Shown here: piece after piece, positions 15,050-23,093 of the stretch
Numbering within the stretch: the stretch's first letter is position 1
Layout: each line of letters starts with the position of its first letter
Assembly: GCA_026985685.1 (NCBI GenBank)
Contig: JALSQA010000465.1
Coordinates: 1-23,093, forward strand
From: Campylobacterales bacterium
Lineage (GTDB): Bacteria; Campylobacterota; Campylobacteria; Campylobacterales; QNZT01
Length of the DNA: 23,093 nt
Direction of reading: 5' to 3'
The notes under the pieces: model-generated
Databases searched by the model: none
What the model saw: the letters and a program-made list of their open reading frames with translations, nothing else
Told to the model about the DNA's origin: nothing
Program-made: the position numbers and the translations under genes

Positions 15050-15136
15050 TTGATCTAAGACAGCAGGAGCTTTTGCTTAAACATATGAATTTCCTCCGAA
15101 ATTCATTTTCCTTTTTAGGATATCCTGCCGAGTGAT
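15050..15136 (+). promoter_or_regulatory. Ribosomal protein L10 leader
   Basis: Structured 5' leader of the rplJL message, bound by the L10-(L12)4 complex for autogenous control. GCAGGA (15063-15068) pairs with TCCTGC (15123-15128) to close the element, and the flanking GACAGCAGG and CCTGCCGAG match the conserved L10-leader core. Inside, AGC-TTTT-GCT forms a small arm, and ATGAATTT (15085-15092) pairs perfectly with AAATTCAT (15099-15106) around the loop CCTCCG. That loop is complementary to the rplJ ribosome site. The position directly before rplJ is as expected. Confidence 0.85.
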
Positions 15137-15152
15137 CAGAAAGGAGGAAAAC

Positions 15153-15641
15153 ATGACACGACAAAATAAAGAAGAGATTGTTTCATATTTAACTGATGAA
15201 TTCAAAGAAGCAAATGCAATACTTGTATGCGGTTTCTCAGGTCTTACAGTTTCACAAATCGAAACTGCTAGAGCACTGGCAAATGAAGCTGGTACAAAAG
15301 TACAGGTTGTAAAAAATACACTTGCATCTATTGCACTTAAAAATGCAGAACTTGAAGCATTGGAATTAAAAGAAGCAAATATTCTTGTTTGGGGTGATGA
15401 CCAGGTATCAGTATGTAAAGTAGCGGATAAAGCTGCAACTGATTTTAAAGATAAATGGGTTATCAAATCTGGTCTTTTTGAAGGTAAAGTTGCTGATCTT
15501 GATCAAATTGCAGCAATTGCTAAATTACCATCAAGAGATGAGCTTATTGGTATGTTACTTTCTGTTTGGACAGCCCCTGCAAGAAATATGGTTACAGGTC
15601 TTGATAATCTTAAGTCTAAACTTGAAGAAGAATCAGCATAA
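15153..15641 (+). CDS. rplJ: 50S ribosomal protein L10
   Basis: A 162-residue protein forming the base of the ribosomal stalk: the N-terminal domain binds 23S rRNA next to L11 and the C-terminal helix carries L7/L12 dimers. Typical parts are VSYLTDEFKEANAILVCGFSGLTV, KVQVVKNTLASIAL and PSRDELIGMLLSVWTAPARNMV. A GTG at 15132 would add seven residues, but the ribosome site GGAGG (15143-15147) lies inside them and 5 bases before the ATG at 15153, so 15153 is the start. Preceded by the L10 leader. Confidence 0.97.
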   Translation: MTRQNKEEIVSYLTDEFKEANAILVCGFSGLTVSQIETARALANEAGTKVQVVKNTLASIALKNAELEALELKEANILVWGDDQVSVCKVADKAATDFKDKWVIKSGLFEGKVADLDQIAAIAKLPSRDELIGMLLSVWTAPARNMVTGLDNLKSKLEEESA

Positions 15642-15676
15642 TTATTGAAAATATAAAAATAAAAGAAGGAAATAAA

Positions 15677-16048
15677 ATGGCAACTACTAAAGAAGATGTT
15701 TTAGAATTTATCTCTAATATGTCAGTATTAGAGCTTTCAGAATTAGTGAAAGAATTTGAAGAAAAATTTGGTGTATCTGCACAACCGACTGTTGTAGCTG
15801 GTGCAGGTGGAGCTGCTGGTGCGGCAGAAGAAGAAAAAACAGAATTTGATGTTATTCTTAAAGATGCAGGTGCTAAAAAAATCAATGTTATTAAAGCAGT
15901 ACGTGCTCTTACAGGTCTTGGACTTAAAGAAGCAAAAGAAGCTGTTGAAAGTGCTCCTACAACTGTTAAAGAGGGAATCTCTAAAGATGATGCTGAAGAA
16001 GCTAAAAAAGCCCTTGAAGAAGCAGGCGCAGCTGTCGAAGTTAAATAA
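15677..16048 (+). CDS. rplL: 50S ribosomal protein L7/L12
   Basis: A 123-residue acidic stalk protein that recruits translation GTPases. It has an N-terminal dimerisation helix pair (VLEFISNMSVLELSELVKEFEEKFGV), an Ala/Gly-rich hinge (VAGAGGAAGAAEEE), and a C-terminal domain with EFDVILKDAGAKKINVIKAVRALTGLGLKEAK. GAAGGA lies 7 bases before the ATG. It is 35 bases after rplJ and in the same autoregulated unit. A hairpin follows before rpoB. Confidence 0.98.
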   Translation: MATTKEDVLEFISNMSVLELSELVKEFEEKFGVSAQPTVVAGAGGAAGAAEEEKTEFDVILKDAGAKKINVIKAVRALTGLGLKEAKEAVESAPTTVKEGISKDDAEEAKKALEEAGAAVEVK

Positions 16049-16060
16049 TTCAAGTGTAGC

Positions 16061-16080
16061 TCAAGGGAATCTCCCCTTGA
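16061..16080 (+). terminator. Candidate attenuator hairpin between rplL and rpoB
   Basis: A perfect 7-bp stem TCAAGGG/CCCTTGA with a 6-base loop, 12 bases after the rplL stop. The following bases (CTATGCATTTTAT) are only mildly T-rich, so termination would be partial. A partial terminator or RNase III site at this junction is known in E. coli. The rest of the 155-base spacer is A/T-rich with no gene. Confidence 0.5.
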
Positions 16081-16203
16081 CTATGCATTTTATACAATAT
16101 GTTTTATTTATTTTAAGCGATAATAAAGTATATTGAATAAAATAGTTATTCTCCCCAAGTCTGGAATTTTACAAAATATAAATATCTTCTATAAGGTGGA
16201 CCC

Positions 16204-19200
16204 ATGTTAAATAGTTTACGGTCAGGAAACCGACTCCGAGTGGATTTCTCTAAAAATCCAAAATATATAGATGTACCAAATCTACTTCAATTACAACAAA
16301 AAAGTTATGAGCATTTTTTGACAGTTGGCAAGAAGGATACAATTGGCGGAATTGAAAAAGTATTCGCTTCAATTTTTCCAATTCATGATCAACAAAATAG
16401 GCTTACTTTAGAGTATATGGGTAGTGAAATAGGTAAACCTAAATACACAATACGTGAATGTATGGAAAGAGGTTTGACATACTCTGTACACTTGAAAATG
16501 AAAATCAGATTAGTTCTTTGGAACAAAAATGAAAAAACTGGTGAAAAAACTGGTGTGAAAGATATCAAAGAACAAGTTTTATTTATCAGAGATATTCCTT
16601 TGATGACAGATAGAACTTCTTTTATCATTAATGGTGTTGAAAGAGTTGTAGTAAATCAACTTCATAGAAGTCCTGGTGTTATTTTTAAAGAAGAACAAAG
16701 TACTACACTTTCAAATAAATTATTATATACAGCACAAATTATTCCTGATCGTGGATCATGGTTATATTTTGAGTATGATGCAAAAGATACTTTATATGTA
16801 CGTATAAATAAAAGAAGAAAAGTGCCTGTTACAATTCTTTTCCGTGCATTAGGTTATAGCAAACAAGATATACTAAAACTTTTTTATCCAATTCAAACAG
16901 TACATATCACAGATAATAAATTTTTAATTCCTTTTAATGAAAAAGAGTTTTTAGGAAAAGTAGAATTTGATTTGAGAGATGATAAAGGTAATTTATTAGT
17001 CTCCGCTGGTAAAAGATTAACAGCTAAAAAAGCCAATAAAATGAAAGAAGAGGGTATTGAGTGGATTGAGTATCCTGTTGAAATACTCATGAATAGATTC
17101 TTGGCTTCTCCAATTATTGACAATGAAAGTGGTGAAGTATTATTTGAAACATTAACACAGCTTGATGAAAATAAACTTGCAAAATTGATTGAAATCGGTC
17201 AGAGTGAAATTGAAATTGCTAATGATCTTGCTGCCGGCGTAGACGATGCTGTTATCAACTCTTTTATCTCAGATACAGAAACTATGAAAATTTTAAAGCA
17301 AACAGAAGAGATTGAAGATGAAAATGATTTAGCTGCTATTCGTATTTATAAAGTTATGCGTCCAGGTGAGCCTGTAACTAAAGAGGCTGCTAAAGAGTTT
17401 GTAAAAGATCTATTTTTTAATCCAGAAAGATATGATTTGACTCAAGTTGGTCGTATGAAAATGAATCATAAACTTTCTATGAATGTACCATCATACATAA
17501 CTGTACTTACTACAGAGGATATTATCAATACTGTACAATATCTTATCAAAGTAAAAAATGGTGAAGGTCATATAGATGATAGAGATCACTTAGGAAATAG
17601 AAGAATTAGAGCTATTGGTGAATTACTTGCTGGTGAATTGCATAATGGTCTTGTAAAAATGCAAAAATCTATCCGTGATAAATTTACTACACTTAGTGGT
17701 AGTATCGATGAACTTATGCCACATGATCTTGTTAATTCTAAAATGATTACAAATACAATTTTAGAATTTTTTACAAGTGGGCAATTGTCACAGTTTATGG
17801 ATCAGACCAACCCTCTTAGTGAAGTAACACACAAAAGAAGACTTTCAGCTCTAGGTGAAGGTGGACTTGTAAAAGAGAGAGCTGGATTTGAAGTTCGTGA
17901 TGTTCACCCTACACACTATGGTCGTATCTGTCCAGTTGAAACTCCAGAGGGACAAAATATTGGTTTGATCAATACCCTTTCAAGTTATGCTAAAGTAAAT
18001 GATTTAGGTTTTGTTGAAGCTCCTTATCGTAAAGTAGTTGATGGAAAAGTTACAGATGAAGTTATCTATCTAACTGCTACGCAAGAAGAAGATGTTTATA
18101 TGGCTCCTGCTTCTACAAAACTTACAGAAAATAACGAAATCGCAGAACCTATTGTTGAAGCTAGAATCAATGGAGAGATCAAACTTGTAGAAAGAGAAAA
18201 AATTAATTTAATTGATCTCTCTTCTGCTATGGTAATGGGTGTTGCTGCATCGTTGATTCCATTTTTAGAACATGATGATGCCAACCGTGCATTGATGGGT
18301 TCAAATATGCAACGTCAGGCAGTTCCATTGATCTGGACTGATGCACCTTATGTAGGTACTGGTATTGAGAGTATTATTGCAAGAGATGCCTGGGAAGCGA
18401 TTAAAGCCAAAAGAGGTGGTGTTGTTGAAAAAGCTGATGCAAAAAATATCTATATTTTAGGTGAAGATGAAAACGGTGCATTTATTGATCACTATTGGTT
18501 ACATAAAAATATGCGTACCAATCAAAACACATCTTTTTCACAAAGACCGTTAGTAAAAATAGGTCAAAGAGTTGAAGCTGGTCAGGTTATAGCAGATGGT
18601 CCTAGTATGGATCAAGGTGAAATATCTATCGGTAAAAATATTTTGGTTGCTTTTATGCCTTGGAATGGTTATAACTATGAGGATGCGATCGTAGTAAATG
18701 AAAGATTGATTCGTGATGATACTTTTACATCTTTGCATGTGTATGAGAGTGAAGTTGAAGCTAGAGAACTTAAAGATGGATCAGAAGAGATTACAAAAGA
18801 TATACCAAATGTAAAAGAAGAGAGTCTTTTTCATTTAGATGATAGTGGTATTGTAAAAGTTGGTACATATGTTAAGCCAGGTATGATTTTAGTCGGTAAA
18901 GTTTCACCTAAAGGTGAGGTAAAACCAACACCTGAAGAGAGACTTCTTCGTGCGATATTTGGAGAAAAAGCTGGTCATGTAGTCAATAAATCTCTTTATT
19001 GTCCTCAATCAAAAGAGGGTGTAGTTATAGATGTTAAAATATTTACAAAAAAAGGCTACGATAGGGATCCTAGATCAATAGAAGCATTTGAAGCAGAAAA
19101 AGAAAACCTTGATAGAGATCATCATGATAGATTACTTATGATTGACCGTGAAGAGTTATTGCAAATCAACTCACTTTTATCAAAAGCAAAACTTGCTAAA

Positions 19201-20367
19201 GAGTGTGAAGTCAATGGTAAAGCTTTTAAAGTTGGAAGTTCAATTGATGAAGAAGAATTTGATAAGATTAACAGATTTGCACTAAATAGTGTTGTAAAAT
19301 GTTTTGATCAAGAGACGCAAGACAAATATACAAATCTAAAAACTTATTTTCAAGAAGAGAAAAAACGTTTACGTTTAGAACATGATGAAAAACTTTCTAT
19401 TCTTGAAAAAGATGATATTTTACCAAGTGGTGTTACAAAATTGGTTAAAGTTTATATCGCTACAAAACGAAAGTTAAAAGTTGGTGATAAAATGGCTGGT
19501 CGTCACGGTAACAAAGGTATTGTTTCAAATATTGTACCAGAAATGGATATGCCTTATTTAGAAAATGGTGAAACAGTAGATATCGTTCTAAATCCACTCG
19601 GTGTACCAAGTCGTATGAATATAGGACAAATTCTTGAGGTTCACTTAGGATTAGTTGGTAGAAGATTAGGACAGCAGATTGCTCAAGAATTTAAAGAAAA
19701 GCAAGGTGACTGGATAGCAAATCTTAGAGCCAAGATGATAGAAATTGCAGACGTAGCAAAACTCATGCATGGAAAAGAATTTTTAAGTGGGCTTGATGAT
19801 GAAACATTGCTTGATTATGCAAGAGACTGGGCAAAAGGTGTACGTTTTGCTACACCTATTTTTGAAGGTACAACAGAAGCAGAGTTTAAAAAGCTTTTTG
19901 AATTAGCAAAAATTGATACTGATGGTAAAACCAAGCTTTATGATGGTCGAACGGGTGAAGCTATGAAAGAGCGTGTTAATGTTGGTATCATGTATATGTT
20001 AAAACTACATCACCTTGTAGATGAAAAAGTACACGCAAGAAGTACTGGACCATATTCACTTGTTACACAACAGCCAGTTGGTGGTAAAGCACTATTTGGT
20101 GGGCAAAGATTTGGAGAGATGGAGGTATGGGCTTTAGAAGCATATGGTGCTGCACATACTCTTAAAGAGATGCTTACGATCAAATCAGATGATGTTGAAG
20201 GTAGAATGAAAGCATATAAGGCGATTACAAGAGGTGAAAATGTTCCAAAAACTGGTATACCAGAAACATTTTTTGTATTAACTAACGAATTAAAATCATT
20301 AGCACTTGATGTTGAGATATTTGAAGAAGGAGTAGAGGGTGAAGAATCTGATTCCGATAGAGATTAA
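16204..20367 (+). CDS. rpoB: RNA polymerase beta subunit
   Basis: A 1387-residue subunit forming, with beta', the catalytic centre of RNA polymerase. Conserved parts include RSPGVIF, the rifampicin region QLSQFMDQTNPLSEVTHKRRLSALG, ERAGFEVRDVHPTHYGRICP with VETPEGQNIGL, and the C-terminal KMAGRHGNKG, PVGGKALFGGQRFGEMEVWALE. The rifampicin-contact residues Asp533, His543 and Ser548 (E. coli 516, 526, 531) are the sensitive-type residues. The ATG has AAGGTGG 4 bases upstream. The end overlaps rpoC by 29 bases in another frame, so the two subunits are not fused. Confidence 0.99.
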   Translation: MLNSLRSGNRLRVDFSKNPKYIDVPNLLQLQQKSYEHFLTVGKKDTIGGIEKVFASIFPIHDQQNRLTLEYMGSEIGKPKYTIRECMERGLTYSVHLKMKIRLVLWNKNEKTGEKTGVKDIKEQVLFIRDIPLMTDRTSFIINGVERVVVNQLHRSPGVIFKEEQSTTLSNKLLYTAQIIPDRGSWLYFEYDAKDTLYVRINKRRKVPVTILFRALGYSKQDILKLFYPIQTVHITDNKFLIPFNEKEFLGKVEFDLRDDKGNLLVSAGKRLTAKKANKMKEEGIEWIEYPVEILMNRFLASPIIDNESGEVLFETLTQLDENKLAKLIEIGQSEIEIANDLAAGVDDAVINSFISDTETMKILKQTEEIEDENDLAAIRIYKVMRPGEPVTKEAAKEFVKDLFFNPERYDLTQVGRMKMNHKLSMNVPSYITVLTTEDIINTVQYLIKVKNGEGHIDDRDHLGNRRIRAIGELLAGELHNGLVKMQKSIRDKFTTLSGSIDELMPHDLVNSKMITNTILEFFTSGQLSQFMDQTNPLSEVTHKRRLSALGEGGLVKERAGFEVRDVHPTHYGRICPVETPEGQNIGLINTLSSYAKVNDLGFVEAPYRKVVDGKVTDEVIYLTATQEEDVYMAPASTKLTENNEIAEPIVEARINGEIKLVEREKINLIDLSSAMVMGVAASLIPFLEHDDANRALMGSNMQRQAVPLIWTDAPYVGTGIESIIARDAWEAIKAKRGGVVEKADAKNIYILGEDENGAFIDHYWLHKNMRTNQNTSFSQRPLVKIGQRVEAGQVIADGPSMDQGEISIGKNILVAFMPWNGYNYEDAIVVNERLIRDDTFTSLHVYESEVEARELKDGSEEITKDIPNVKEESLFHLDDSGIVKVGTYVKPGMILVGKVSPKGEVKPTPEERLLRAIFGEKAGHVVNKSLYCPQSKEGVVIDVKIFTKKGYDRDPRSIEAFEAEKENLDRDHHDRLLMIDREELLQINSLLSKAKLAKECEVNGKAFKVGSSIDEEEFDKINRFALNSVVKCFDQETQDKYTNLKTYFQEEKKRLRLEHDEKLSILEKDDILPSGVTKLVKVYIATKRKLKVGDKMAGRHGNKGIVSNIVPEMDMPYLENGETVDIVLNPLGVPSRMNIGQILEVHLGLVGRRLGQQIAQEFKEKQGDWIANLRAKMIEIADVAKLMHGKEFLSGLDDETLLDYARDWAKGVRFATPIFEGTTEAEFKKLFELAKIDTDGKTKLYDGRTGEAMKERVNVGIMYMLKLHHLVDEKVHARSTGPYSLVTQQPVGGKALFGGQRFGEMEVWALEAYGAAHTLKEMLTIKSDDVEGRMKAYKAITRGENVPKTGIPETFFVLTNELKSLALDVEIFEEGVEGEESDSDRD
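20327..20332 (+). promoter_or_regulatory. rpoC ribosome binding site inside rpoB
   Basis: AAGGAG lies within the last codons of rpoB with exactly 6 bases to the GTG at 20339. This decides the rpoC start and implies translational coupling of the two polymerase subunits. Confidence 0.75.
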
Positions 20368-23093
20368 TGAAGAGAACCGTCCAAGAGATTTTGAAGCTTT
20401 TAGATTAAAGCTTGCAAGTCCTGAAAGAATCATGGCGTGGAGTTATGGTGAAGTAAAAAAACCAGAAACAATTAACTATAGAACATTAAAGCCAGAGAGA
20501 GATGGATTATTTTGTGCTAAGATTTTTGGACCTACCAGAGATTATGAGTGTCTTTGCGGTAAGTACAAAAAAATGCGTTATAAAGGTATAAAATGTGAAA
20601 AATGTGGTGTTGAAGTAACAACATCAAAAGTAAGAAGATCACGAATGGGGCATATTGAGCTTGTTACACCTGTTGCTCATATTTGGTATGTAAACTCACT
20701 TCCTAGTCGGATTGGTACATTGCTTGGAATAAAGATGAAAGATCTTGAAAGAGTATTGTATTATGAAGCATATATTGTAAAAAAACCTGGTGAAGCTTAT
20801 TATGATCATGAAAATACCAAAAAAGTACTCAAATATGATGTTTTAAATGAAGAACAATATCAATCTTTAGAGCAAAGATTTATTGATTCTGGTTTTGAAG
20901 CTCAAATGGGTGGAGAAGCAATCAAAGAACTTTTGGAAGAGTTTGACTTAATAGAAATCTTAGAAAAACTCAAACAGGATATGGAAGACACTAAATCAGA
21001 AGCGAAAAAGAAACAATTAGTAAAACGTCTTAAAGTTGTTGAATCTTTTGTAAATAGTGGAAACAAACCTGAATGGATGATGATTGATGTTCTTCCTGTT
21101 TTACCGCCAGATTTAAGACCACTTGTTTCTCTTGATGGAGGAAAATTTGCTGTTTCTGACGTAAATGATTTATATCGTAGAGTTATCAATAGAAATTCAA
21201 GACTTAAAAGATTAATTGATCTTGATGCTCCTGAGATTATTATTCGTAATGAAAAAAGAATGTTGCAGGAGTCTGTAGATGCTCTTTTTGATAATGGTCG
21301 TAGAGCAAATGCTGTAAAAGGTGCAAATAAAAGACCACTTAAATCATTAAGTGAAATTATCAAAGGTAAACAAGGACGATTTAGACAAAATCTACTTGGA
21401 AAAAGGGTGGATTTTTCAGGACGTAGTGTTATTGTTGTTGGACCAAATTTAAAAATGGATCAATGTGGTTTACCAAAAACAATGGCTTTAGAGTTGTTTA
21501 AACCACATCTTTTAGCAAAACTTGAAGATAAAGGCTATGCTACAACAATCAAACAAGCAAAACGTATGATTGAAGCTAAGACAAATGAAGTGTGGGAATG
21601 TTTAGCAGAAGTTGTTGACAATTATCCAATCATGCTAAACCGTGCACCAACATTGCATAAATTATCTATTCAGGCATTTCATCCTATATTGATTGAAGGT
21701 AAAGCAATTCAACTTCACCCACTTGTTTGTTCTGCTTTTAATGCTGACTTTGATGGGGATCAGATGGCAGTTCATGTACCACTTTCGCGTGAAGCGATAG
21801 CAGAGTGTAAAGTATTGATGTTATCATCAAATAATATTTTACTACCAGCATCAGGTAAAGCGATTGCAGTACCTACACAAGATATGGTACTTGGTATATA
21901 TTATCTTAGTCTTGAAAAAGAGGGTGTAAAAGGAACTAATAAACTTTTCTCTGGAATCAATGAAATCATGGTTGCTCTTGATGCGGGTGTATTAGATACA
22001 CAGGCAAAAATTAAAACAGTTATAGATGGAAGACTTATCCAGACAACTGCTGGTAGAATGATTATCAAATCGATTTTACCTGATTTTGTACATGAAGATT
22101 TATGGAATAGAGTTCTTAAGAAAAAAGATATTGGTAATTTAGTAGATAATATCTATAAAATTGGTGATACGTATGCAACTGCGGAAATTTTAGATAATCT
22201 TAAAAATCTTGGTTTCAAATACTCAACTGCTGCTGGTATCTCTATATCTATTGATGATATTAATGTGCCTGAAAGTAAAGAAGGTGTGATTAAAGAGTCT
22301 AAGAAAAAAGTACTTGAAATTCAACAACAGTTTTCAGCGGGTCTTTTAACTGAGCAAGAGAGATATAATAAAATTATTGATATTTGGACAAATACAAATA
22401 ATATGCTTGCAAATGAAATGATGAAGTTGATGAAAGAAGATAAAGATGGATTCAATTCTATTTATATGATGGCAGATTCAGGGGCCAGGGGTTCAGCAGC
22501 ACAGATTAGACAACTTGCAGGTATGCGTGGTTTGATGGCTAAACCTGATGGATCTATCATTGAAACACCAATTATTTCAAATTTCCGTGAAGGTTTGAAT
22601 GTTCTTGAATACTTTATCTCAACTCACGGTGCTAGAAAAGGTCTTGCGGATACTGCACTAAAAACAGCAAATGCAGGATATTTGACAAGAAAACTTGTAG
22701 ATGTTAGTCAAAATGTTAAGGTATCAGAAGATGATTGTGGAACACATGAAGGTGTAGAAATTACTGAGATAAGTATTCATGGTGAATTGATAGAATCGTT
22801 AGAAGATAGGGTACTTGGTCGTGTTTTAGCTGAAAATATTATTGATCCTATTACAAATGAAGTATTGTTTGTAGAGGGTACATTGATTGATGAAGTTGCT
22901 GCACAGAGTATCACAGAAGCAAACATAAAATCAGCAGTTATTAGAACGCCAATTACCTGTAAATCAATTAAAGGTGTTTGTGCGAAGTGTTATGGACTGA
23001 ATCTGGGAAAAGCTAAGCTTGTTAAAAAAGGTGAAGCAGTAGGTATCATCTCTGCACAGTCAATCGGTGAACCTGGAACACAGTTGACACTAA
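20339..23093 (+). CDS. rpoC: RNA polymerase beta' subunit, 3' end missing
   Basis: The first 918 codons of beta', the subunit holding the catalytic magnesium. The start is GTG at 20339 (opening MKNLIPIEINEENRPRDFEAF), the only start in frame with a proper ribosome site, and it overlaps rpoB by 29 bases in the +1 frame. The first zinc site has Cys71, Cys73, Cys86 and Cys89. The catalytic NADFDGD is at residues 468-474 (21740-21760). GARGSAAQIRQLAGMRGLMAKPDG marks the bridge-helix region, and Cys residues in EDDCGTHEG and CKSIKGVCAKCYG form the second zinc site. The frame is still open at the window end (GIISAQSIGEPGTQLTL). Confidence 0.98.
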   Translation, partial: MKNLIPIEINEENRPRDFEAFRLKLASPERIMAWSYGEVKKPETINYRTLKPERDGLFCAKIFGPTRDYECLCGKYKKMRYKGIKCEKCGVEVTTSKVRRSRMGHIELVTPVAHIWYVNSLPSRIGTLLGIKMKDLERVLYYEAYIVKKPGEAYYDHENTKKVLKYDVLNEEQYQSLEQRFIDSGFEAQMGGEAIKELLEEFDLIEILEKLKQDMEDTKSEAKKKQLVKRLKVVESFVNSGNKPEWMMIDVLPVLPPDLRPLVSLDGGKFAVSDVNDLYRRVINRNSRLKRLIDLDAPEIIIRNEKRMLQESVDALFDNGRRANAVKGANKRPLKSLSEIIKGKQGRFRQNLLGKRVDFSGRSVIVVGPNLKMDQCGLPKTMALELFKPHLLAKLEDKGYATTIKQAKRMIEAKTNEVWECLAEVVDNYPIMLNRAPTLHKLSIQAFHPILIEGKAIQLHPLVCSAFNADFDGDQMAVHVPLSREAIAECKVLMLSSNNILLPASGKAIAVPTQDMVLGIYYLSLEKEGVKGTNKLFSGINEIMVALDAGVLDTQAKIKTVIDGRLIQTTAGRMIIKSILPDFVHEDLWNRVLKKKDIGNLVDNIYKIGDTYATAEILDNLKNLGFKYSTAAGISISIDDINVPESKEGVIKESKKKVLEIQQQFSAGLLTEQERYNKIIDIWTNTNNMLANEMMKLMKEDKDGFNSIYMMADSGARGSAAQIRQLAGMRGLMAKPDGSIIETPIISNFREGLNVLEYFISTHGARKGLADTALKTANAGYLTRKLVDVSQNVKVSEDDCGTHEGVEITEISIHGELIESLEDRVLGRVLAENIIDPITNEVLFVEGTLIDEVAAQSITEANIKSAVIRTPITCKSIKGVCAKCYGLNLGKAKLVKKGEAVGIISAQSIGEPGTQLTL

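Noticed and set aside
15616..16053. A 145-codon open frame antisense to rplL
   Set aside because: The composition (Ala/Ser runs) mirrors the Ala/Lys/Glu-rich L7/L12 codons; there is no independent support.
16077..16103. A possible rpoB promoter starting with TTGACT
   Set aside because: TTGACT is part of the hairpin and no good -10 lies 16-18 bases downstream; the nearest A/T hexamers are at the wrong distance.
20902..21363. A 153-codon open frame antisense to rpoC
   Set aside because: Fully inside rpoC, with no start signal and no recognisable protein features.

Overview
The window is a stretch of an AT-rich bacterial chromosome, almost certainly from Campylobacterota (Epsilonproteobacteria). 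The clues are an flgR-like sigma-54 activator directly followed by asd (an adjacency I recall from Campylobacter jejuni), the proteobacterial order tRNA-Thr/Tyr/Gly/Thr-tuf, then rpmG, tRNA-Trp, secE, nusG, rplKAJL and rpoBC, and an L33 protein very like the Campylobacter one. rpoB and rpoC are separate, overlapping genes, unlike the fused rpoBC gene of Helicobacter and Wolinella. A free-living Sulfurovum/Sulfurimonas-type organism fits, but the genus cannot be fixed from sequence reading alone.

Layout. (1) 2-3502, + strand: a tight operon of flgR (5' end outside the window), asd (lysine, threonine, methionine and peptidoglycan precursor), a UPF0114 membrane protein and hemE (heme), ending in a hairpin that overlaps the hemE stop codon. 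(2) 3538-8138: a COG0731-type radical SAM gene, a convergent lipoprotein of unknown function, hemJ plus a small conserved-looking partner gene, a lipoprotein SGNH hydrolase and a convergent DUF1439 lipoprotein. The SGNH and DUF1439 genes share a bidirectional terminator. (3) 8213-10613: a tRNA-Asn gene behind a full-consensus promoter, and a minus-strand pair, yaaA then a B12-binding radical SAM gene, joined by an ATGA overlap. (4) 10707-16048: two identical tRNA-Thr(TGT) genes, tRNA-Tyr, tRNA-Gly, tRNA-Thr(GGT), tuf, rpmG, tRNA-Trp, secE, nusG, rplK, rplA, an L10 leader, rplJ and rplL. (5) 16204-23093: rpoB and the first two thirds of rpoC.

How the genes work together: regions 4 and 5 are the growth-rate core (elongation factor, translocon subunit, transcription elongation factor, ribosomal stalk, RNA polymerase). 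They look organised by strong stable-RNA promoters, intercistronic hairpins and an autoregulatory L10 leader. hemE and hemJ are two non-adjacent steps of protoporphyrin synthesis. The two lipoproteins with probable extracytoplasmic beta-rich modules are the least understood genes here.

No gene-free stretch exceeds about 225 bases. The longest gaps (10614-10733, 10810-10958, 11256-11379, 12932-13002, 15028-15152, 16049-16203) hold promoters, hairpins or nothing recognisable, as listed. I see no insertion sequence, CRISPR array, phage gene or obvious foreign island. I do not see a convincing undescribed multi-gene system; the best leads are regulatory (L10 leader pairing with the rplJ ribosome site, paired stable-RNA promoters, the rpoB/rpoC overlap) and the two envelope lipoproteins.
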